Source of the DNA: Acinetobacter schindleri CIP 107287
GTDB lineage: Bacteria; Pseudomonadota; Gammaproteobacteria; Pseudomonadales; Moraxellaceae
DNA length: 64,000 nucleotides
Reading direction: 5' to 3'
Assembly: GCF_000368625.1 (NCBI RefSeq)
Contig: NZ_KB849574.1
Location: 62,001 to 126,000, forward strand
In this document: piece after piece, positions 59,290 through 64,000 of the stretch
How the letters are laid out: each line of letters starts with the position of its first letter
Numbering within the stretch: position 1 is the first letter of the stretch
Position numbers and translations under genes: made by a program
Notes under the pieces: model-generated
What the model saw: only the letters and a program-made list of their open reading frames with translations
Databases searched by the model: none
What the model was told of the DNA's origin: nothing

Positions 59290-60717
59290 TTAAACCATTT
59301 GTATAATTTTTTCTTTTAAGCGTGTACAAAAATCTAAACACTCATTCCTCATCGACAGATTAAATTCTAAATCACATTCAGTAATTTTAAAGAATACAAC
59401 ATGAAAAGGAATATCCACGCCATGTTGTTTTATATTAGTAGAAATTACTCCATTAGTACTGTCTAAATGAAGTGATGCCCATCTTTTCTCTGATATTGGA
59501 TATATAAAGCCACATCCTTTGATTTTCGCCTCATTAGCGTATTGACCTATGTAAGTATGGAGCTGAAATAGATCCTCTCGACCTACGCCAAATCTACTAT
59601 CGAAAGTTTTATATTTAACATCAAATATATAAAGACCTTCAGCACTTTCCAGAACAAGATCTGGCTCTAATTTCCTCATATATCCAGTATTGATACCTGC
59701 TGATATTTTATGAATTTGCGCATATTTACTACGCACAATTATTCCTGCTCTTTTTATTAACTTACGAATAAAATATTCAAAAAGCATAGATACATCAAAT
59801 AGAAATGAGCTCGATGCTTCATCTGAACTAAAATCCGAACTTTTTTGACTTATGATTTTCTTAGATAAATCTATAAGAACGTTGTAATCATTATAAAATG
59901 GATTTGTGAAATATTGCGTTCGCAAAATCTCCTGTCTCGTCCTTTTTATCCCTTTATTAGCAATAAGAAATGTATTATAGATATTCCTCGTATGCTGACA
60001 AAATGAGTAATGTTCTATAATTTCATAAGCAGCAAGGAAAAGTGAAGCTGAAGGGTTTTCATAGCTATGCTCTCTATAACTACATAAATGTTTTCCTAAC
60101 ATCTTATTGTTAAAATAATCAACAACATCAATCTTCCCACGCACTCGCCCTAACTTCTCATTTTTTGTTATATATGTTTTTGGAAGCCCTAATCGATACG
60201 CCCGCTTAAATTTAATGTTCCAAAGATATGCAAGGAGCCATTCATAACCCTCCCCTATATTTTGACCTCCGAAATTCTCCAGTTCAAGAAATCCGTCAGC
60301 GTCAGCTATAATAAATCTTAAGAAATTATCCCCAAATCGCGAACTAATCTTTAATGAATAATCTCCCTGCTTAATAAAGCCAATAAGATTTCCTGTGGTA
60401 AGAGTAAAGTTAGCTGCATTAATACCACTAACTCTTAATAAAGCGTCATCAGTATTATGCTCATATTCACTATCGTTAAAGAGAACCAAAGCATCAGCAC
60501 CACGCTCCATTAAGGAATCATTGACATCAGTAGATAACCTATTAATAAAGTGCCAAACTGCTTGGTCGTTATTATAAGGATACGTCCATTGTCCACTAGC
60601 CCTTTTATTTAGCTTAACAGGGTTATCTAATCGTCGGTTATACAGTATTCCATCTTGAACTGTATAAATTTGATTGTCGACCAGAGTTCCATTTTTAATG
60701 ACATTAAAGAGCCACAC
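59290..60717 (-). CDS. McrC-type nuclease subunit
   Basis: Partner of a McrB motor in a type IV-like restriction system. About 475 residues: an N-terminal region that would contact McrB, then a PD-(D/E)xK nuclease core with PDLVLE (catalytic Asp near 353) and FDVKYK (Asp near 366, Lys near 368), the usual McrC spacing. Start GTG 60717 is favoured because GGGG lies 6 nt upstream and it begins 1 nt after the McrB stop; an in-frame TTG at 60729 lacks a ribosome site. It appears more AT-rich than prfC next door, a sign of transfer. It is the last gene of the PP2C-wHTH-McrB-McrC operon. Confidence 0.87.
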   Translation of the reverse strand: MWLFNVIKNGTLVDNQIYTVQDGILYNRRLDNPVKLNKRASGQWTYPYNNDQAVWHFINRLSTDVNDSLMERGADALVLFNDSEYEHNTDDALLRVSGINAANFTLTTGNLIGFIKQGDYSLKISSRFGDNFLRFIIADADGFLELENFGGQNIGEGYEWLLAYLWNIKFKRAYRLGLPKTYITKNEKLGRVRGKIDVVDYFNNKMLGKHLCSYREHSYENPSASLFLAAYEIIEHYSFCQHTRNIYNTFLIANKGIKRTRQEILRTQYFTNPFYNDYNVLIDLSKKIISQKSSDFSSDEASSSFLFDVSMLFEYFIRKLIKRAGIIVRSKYAQIHKISAGINTGYMRKLEPDLVLESAEGLYIFDVKYKTFDSRFGVGREDLFQLHTYIGQYANEAKIKGCGFIYPISEKRWASLHLDSTNGVISTNIKQHGVDIPFHVVFFKITECDLEFNLSMRNECLDFCTRLKEKIIQMV

Positions 60718-60718
60718 A

Positions 60719-62362
60719 TTAGACCCCAAAAGATTTACTAAAAGATCTTATTAACTCTGCTTCTTCACCTGTACCACGTAAATATTCTTGCAACAATGGT
60801 CTGATACTATCTTCCCAAATCAAAGCTTTCACCTCAGTTAAGCTTAAACTTTTAGGGTATTTCAAATTCATTAAATAAGCATGCCCAATCTGGTAATCAT
60901 TACCAAGTAAAGCTTGAGCTTTTATATTTTCATTAAGCTCTTCAAGACTACTTGCTAATTCAATCCATTTAGCACAATGCTCTGAAAGGTAGAATTTCAA
61001 CAACCTTGTATCTGGCTTCACCTCTTGCCAAGAAAATCTACGCCGAAGAGCGAAGTCAAAACTTTCCACACTTCTATCAATCGTATTCATTGTGCCAATT
61101 AAATATATATTGGTAGGAATGAAAAATTGATAGGTCTGTCCTAATTCCAGTATGCCTGTTTTCTTCGTATTCAAATTAGCATATTGGGTTTTAACACTGC
61201 CCTTAACACCACGATATTCTAAGCAGTACATTAACTCGCCAAAAACACGAGATAATTCCGCACGGTTAATTTCATCAATAATAAAAAAGAATGGAGGGAT
61301 AGCATTAGAAACTAATTTAGTTTGGTCCTCTACTCTAAAGATATAGTCCCAATATGAATTACTGAGTTGATCTTTATAAGGATGTAAATCAAGGATTTTT
61401 ATCTCATCCCATTCTTTATCTAGATGCAAATTAAATACATCAATTTCCCATTTACCAGCCTTTAAACAAAACTCTTTAAAAATCCCATTCTGTAATGTTA
61501 ATTGGGCTTGTCCATTCTCATCTAAAATAGGGCGTAGTCCTTCAATGAAATCCTCATAGCTGAAAGACGGATGGAATTGCACTAACTCAATCTGACCTTG
61601 ATGAGTAAAATCAGTATCAGGAGCAAACTCCTCTTTCCAAATATCAAACAAAAGTGAAGTTTGCTGACGAGCCTGAAAAGTCTTACCTGTTCCAGGAGCA
61701 CCGTATTTAATAATTTGTTTTTTTAAACTGAATGGGTTTGACAAATTTTCATAGAGCTCCCAAACAAACTGGCTTAAAAAAAATTCGTCTGTCTCTTGAT
61801 TCTGCATCTCTTCACTGAATACCTGTTTCAAAATCTCCATCAAAAATTGATTTTTTGAAAACCAATCTTGAGGTTCACTATCTGGATAAATTGGAATAAT
61901 TTTTTCACGCATTAACCAACTAAAAACTTGGTTAAATTTACCTGAGTCTACCGTTGTAGAAACATCAAGAGTACATGCAGCAACTACCCTATTAACAAGC
62001 ACTGGATTATTTTTTTCTATATATTCAGACCAAAGATCTTGAAATATTTTGTAGCTTCTTATATTAGGCTCAAGAATCAATTGTTCTAAGGCTGTTAAAA
62101 ATTCTTTATTTTTAATAACCTTACGGAAGTCGATTTCACTCAAAGTCGACTGCCCACGAGAAGCAATACCATTATTTTTATCATAGAGAAGCTGCTGTAG
62201 AAAATTTTCACCCCTCTCTGATAATGTTTCTCCTTGTTTTATGCATTCTCGTTTTTTTTCGACCTGATTATAAAAATTTTTATATGCTTTATTCCATCCC
62301 AAAACTTCATGCTTCCTATTCTCAATCAAAAGCTTATAAAGATTTTTTAATCTGATCGACAT
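60719..62362 (-). CDS. McrB-type AAA+ GTPase/ATPase
   Basis: NTP-driven motor of a McrBC-like restriction system, 547 residues. The AAA+ domain occupies about 215-520: Walker A GAPGTGKT (221-228), Walker B IIDEINRAE (361-369), the McrB signature MNTIDRS (425-431), and the arginine-rich RRRFSW that follows. The first 210 residues are helical and do not resemble the DUF3578 methylcytosine-binding domain of E. coli McrB, nor a YTH/EVE domain as far as I can see, so target recognition is probably different. AAGGA precedes the ATG. wHTH gene ends 13 nt upstream. Confidence 0.88.
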   Translation of the reverse strand: MSIRLKNLYKLLIENRKHEVLGWNKAYKNFYNQVEKKRECIKQGETLSERGENFLQQLLYDKNNGIASRGQSTLSEIDFRKVIKNKEFLTALEQLILEPNIRSYKIFQDLWSEYIEKNNPVLVNRVVAACTLDVSTTVDSGKFNQVFSWLMREKIIPIYPDSEPQDWFSKNQFLMEILKQVFSEEMQNQETDEFFLSQFVWELYENLSNPFSLKKQIIKYGAPGTGKTFQARQQTSLLFDIWKEEFAPDTDFTHQGQIELVQFHPSFSYEDFIEGLRPILDENGQAQLTLQNGIFKEFCLKAGKWEIDVFNLHLDKEWDEIKILDLHPYKDQLSNSYWDYIFRVEDQTKLVSNAIPPFFFIIDEINRAELSRVFGELMYCLEYRGVKGSVKTQYANLNTKKTGILELGQTYQFFIPTNIYLIGTMNTIDRSVESFDFALRRRFSWQEVKPDTRLLKFYLSEHCAKWIELASSLEELNENIKAQALLGNDYQIGHAYLMNLKYPKSLSLTEVKALIWEDSIRPLLQEYLRGTGEEAELIRSFSKSFGV

Positions 62363-62375
62363 ACCGTATCCTTTT

Positions 62376-62585
62376 CTAAATTACCTTACTTCGAAATTTT
62401 TTTAAAATATAGCCTTGCTCTTGAACAAAGTGGCTCTCACAAATATTCTCTTCAATTAACTGATTTAGCACTTGTTCTGCTTGAGTATGTCCAATTAAAA
62501 ACTTACGTTGTAAACTCGATACCGAAACGACACCTACTTCCTCTATGAATAATTTGGCACGTTCAAAAAGATCGTCTGATTGCAT
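62376..62585 (-). CDS. small winged-helix protein resembling FtsK gamma domain
   Basis: A 69-residue stand-alone protein. LFERAKLFIEEVGVVSVSSL followed by QRKFLIGHTQAEQVLNQLIE matches the pattern of the C-terminal gamma domain of FtsK, where (A/V)S..QR...IGY..A..L...ME binds the KOPS DNA motif. Here it is free of any motor domain. GGGGGAA sits just before the ATG. Its stop is 13 nt from the McrB start and PP2C ends 21 nt upstream, so it belongs to the operon. It could be the DNA-recognition or autoregulatory component; only the fold is supported by sequence. Confidence 0.7.
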   Translation of the reverse strand: MQSDDLFERAKLFIEEVGVVSVSSLQRKFLIGHTQAEQVLNQLIEENICESHFVQEQGYILKKFRSKVI

Positions 62586-62606
62586 AATTCCCCCATTCTC
62601 AATGAA

Positions 62607-63368
62607 TTAAAATTTTGCTCGTACTAAGATCATGCTGACATTGTCATACGCCTGTTTAGAATCTAATGACGCTTTCATGTCGATTAACCATGCTCGAAGT
62701 TCCATATCTACTTTTAAAGCAGGCCATTCCGTACACTCCATCACATCATGCACACCATCGGTACAAACTAATAAGGCATCATTCTCAGTCAAATATTCTT
62801 CTGTTGTTGTAAAATCCATCACTTCATGCAAAGGATCAGCACAAAAGTATTGTAATAATGCACCATAAATACTGGCATAGTTTCCCCCTTCTTTTATCTC
62901 GCCATTTTCTCTTAACTGTTCAAGATAATTATGATCTCTCGTCAGGCAGTGCCACTTTTGATCATGCTGGCTAAACAAATATACTCGACTATCCCCAATA
63001 TGTTGAATTGTCACAAAACCTTGTTCGCCATTATTTTGAATGAGTGCAAGTGTTGAACTGGCTCCAAAACTATTTTTTTGATGTGCTAATTGATCAACAA
63101 GATACTGCTGAATGGTAAATGCTTGACAAGTTTCTATCTTTTTATTTTGCATTAAAGCATTTAAAACTGTATAGGCTGCTTGCTCAGCTACTGGACTATT
63201 GCTAATCCCATCCGCTACAGCAACACACCACTGTTCTTTTTCAGAATGGCTATATAGTTTAGTGATGAGTCCATCATGTTGAATAACTTTATTTTCAATC
63301 AAAATGGCATCTTGTTGATACTTTGACCTCGCCTTCCATGTCAGACCTTGCATTTCAAAAGTACTCAT
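62607..63368 (-). CDS. PP2C-family serine/threonine phosphatase
   Basis: Predicted cytosolic Mg/Mn-dependent protein phosphatase of 253 residues. All main PP2C motifs are present: RSKYQQDA (motif 1, with Gln in place of the usual Asn), VADGISNSPVAEQAA, SFGASSTLALI, IQHIGDSRVYLF, LVCTDGVHDVM, and AYDNVSMILV at the end. No kinase or membrane domain is fused. The ATG at 63368 is preferred over an in-frame TTG at 63425 that would add 19 residues without a ribosome site. First gene of the McrBC operon; a substrate protein kinase is not visible in the window. Confidence 0.83.
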   Translation of the reverse strand: MSTFEMQGLTWKARSKYQQDAILIENKVIQHDGLITKLYSHSEKEQWCVAVADGISNSPVAEQAAYTVLNALMQNKKIETCQAFTIQQYLVDQLAHQKNSFGASSTLALIQNNGEQGFVTIQHIGDSRVYLFSQHDQKWHCLTRDHNYLEQLRENGEIKEGGNYASIYGALLQYFCADPLHEVMDFTTTEEYLTENDALLVCTDGVHDVMECTEWPALKVDMELRAWLIDMKASLDSKQAYDNVSMILVRAKF

Positions 63369-63555
63369 CACATTGATCTCAAACTTAATAGTACTTTTTT
63401 TACCAAAACCCGATAACACAATCAAGAAAAATTTTGTATAAGTTACTGATTAATAATGAATTATTTAATTTAAAAAACTTACTTTACGCTTTTTAATTCT
63501 CATTCATGTCTAACTGTTTAAGTAAAAATGTAACAAAATATTTTTTCAAGCTAAA
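63369..63555 (-). promoter_or_regulatory. leader region of the PP2C-McrBC operon
   Basis: AT-rich 187-nt spacer between the Fic gene and the PP2C start. It contains several TAAT and TATT words usable as -10 elements on the minus strand, but I cannot single out one promoter. No terminator hairpin after the Fic gene is evident. Confidence 0.3.
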
Positions 63556-64000
63556 TCATGATTTAAGACGATACCTTTGCTTAGGGCTTTTCGGCTTATC
63601 TGGAATAGTACGCTCAATCAAATCTGCTTCTATTGCTGGATTCAAATAATTCTTTTGGAATGTTGCCCGATGGTTTAAACCAACCAATTGCATCAACTCA
63701 GCCAAAGTGTAGTCTTCTAGCTTCATTGCTGAAATTAAACGCTGAACTTGGTCGCTCACTTGTACGTTAACTTGAGCGGTAACATGATCGCTATCTTGAG
63801 AGGTATCAGTTGAACTAAGAATTGCATCTAAAATCATCTGTAAGATGAATTCTATAAACGGGGCTGAATCAGTACGACCTGTACTTGCTTGCAATGCTTC
63901 GTAATAAGCTTTTTGATTTTGGTAAATCAAGCTTTCAACTGGAATATTGGCAAAGATTGGATTCCATCGGCTAAGAATCAATGTTTGCCATAGTCTACCC
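63556..64000 (-). CDS. Fic-family protein, C-terminal part (cut by window edge)
   Basis: The open frame continues to the edge: upstream of the apparent start the codons read GRLWQT, then LILSRWNPIF..IPVESLIYQNQ, the segment that directly follows the HPFxDGNGR catalytic motif of Fic (AMP-transferring) proteins. So the catalytic loop lies just outside the window and the gene is partial here (about 148 residues seen). The C-terminus DYTLAELMQLVGLNHRATFQKNYLNPAIE is a winged-helix DNA-binding module common in Fic proteins, with a variable QDSDHVTAQVNVQVSDQV linker. It lies upstream of the PP2C operon across 187 nt and may be a separate accessory gene. Confidence 0.8.
   Translation of the reverse strand, partial: GRLWQTLILSRWNPIFANIPVESLIYQNQKAYYEALQASTGRTDSAPFIEFILQMILDAILSSTDTSQDSDHVTAQVNVQVSDQVQRLISAMKLEDYTLAELMQLVGLNHRATFQKNYLNPAIEADLIERTIPDKPKSPKQRYRLKS

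Noticed and set aside
63426..63555. A gene between the Fic and PP2C genes
   Set aside because: The spacer is AT-rich and contains no frame of useful length with a start and ribosome site.

Overview
The window looks like the chromosome of an Acinetobacter species, probably outside the A. baumannii complex. Base composition is moderately AT-rich. Several gene runs are typical of the genus or of its gammaproteobacterial relatives: outer-core genes next to ilvE and glnE; ptsO-rapZ and panB-panC-folK-pcnB; iscX-ndk-rlmN-pilW-rodZ-ispG-hisS-yfgM-bamB-der; ilvI-ilvH-ilvC; leuS-lptE-holA. No tRNA, rRNA, transposase or CRISPR array was seen.

Layout. 0-3.2 kb is the end of a surface-polysaccharide (LOS outer core) locus: a glycosyltransferase diverging from a ugd / UDP-glucuronate epimerase pair. 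3.2-8.3 kb holds ilvE, glnE and an orphan soluble histidine kinase. After a 0.7-kb AT-rich gap, 9.0-18.7 kb is mostly minus-strand housekeeping: darP, ptsO, rapZ, panC, panB, folK, pcnB, a ComEA-like DNA-uptake protein, mazG, a plus-strand SDR, a phosphopantetheinyl transferase and der. 18.9-26.9 kb is the bamB-to-iscX block (outer-membrane assembly, His-tRNA charging, isoprenoids, cell shape, type IV pilus assembly, rRNA methylation). 27.0-31.8 kb carries a PAP2 phosphatase and a compact four-gene archaic (Csu-like) chaperone-usher pilus operon, preceded by a perfect CRP/Vfr palindrome and about 1 kb of very AT-rich DNA. 32.7-36.4 kb holds a decayed copy of the ilvC 3' end, a 32-bp-period palindromic repeat and ilvC-ilvH-ilvI.

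37.0-41.9 kb is a DUF4124 protein and leuS-lptE-holA with a REPIN-like palindrome. 42.0-46.8 kb is a complete MacA-MacB-outer-membrane-factor efflux operon. 46.8-57.5 kb is mixed housekeeping: a Sel1-repeat protein, tcdA, orn, rsgA, a rhodanese, grxC, secB, a cytochrome b562-like protein, fabI, a TatD nuclease and two DUF3298-type lipoproteins. prfC follows at 57.5-59.1 kb.

From about 59.2 kb to the right edge the DNA becomes an accessory, defence-like region. A tight minus-strand operon encodes a PP2C phosphatase, a 69-residue protein resembling the isolated FtsK gamma winged helix, a McrB-type AAA+ NTPase with an unrecognised N-terminal half, and a McrC-type nuclease subunit. A Fic-family protein lies upstream, cut by the window edge. 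This phosphatase/DNA-binder/McrBC combination is the best candidate here for a poorly described system. All functions are inferred from sequence motifs and gene order; no database search was possible.
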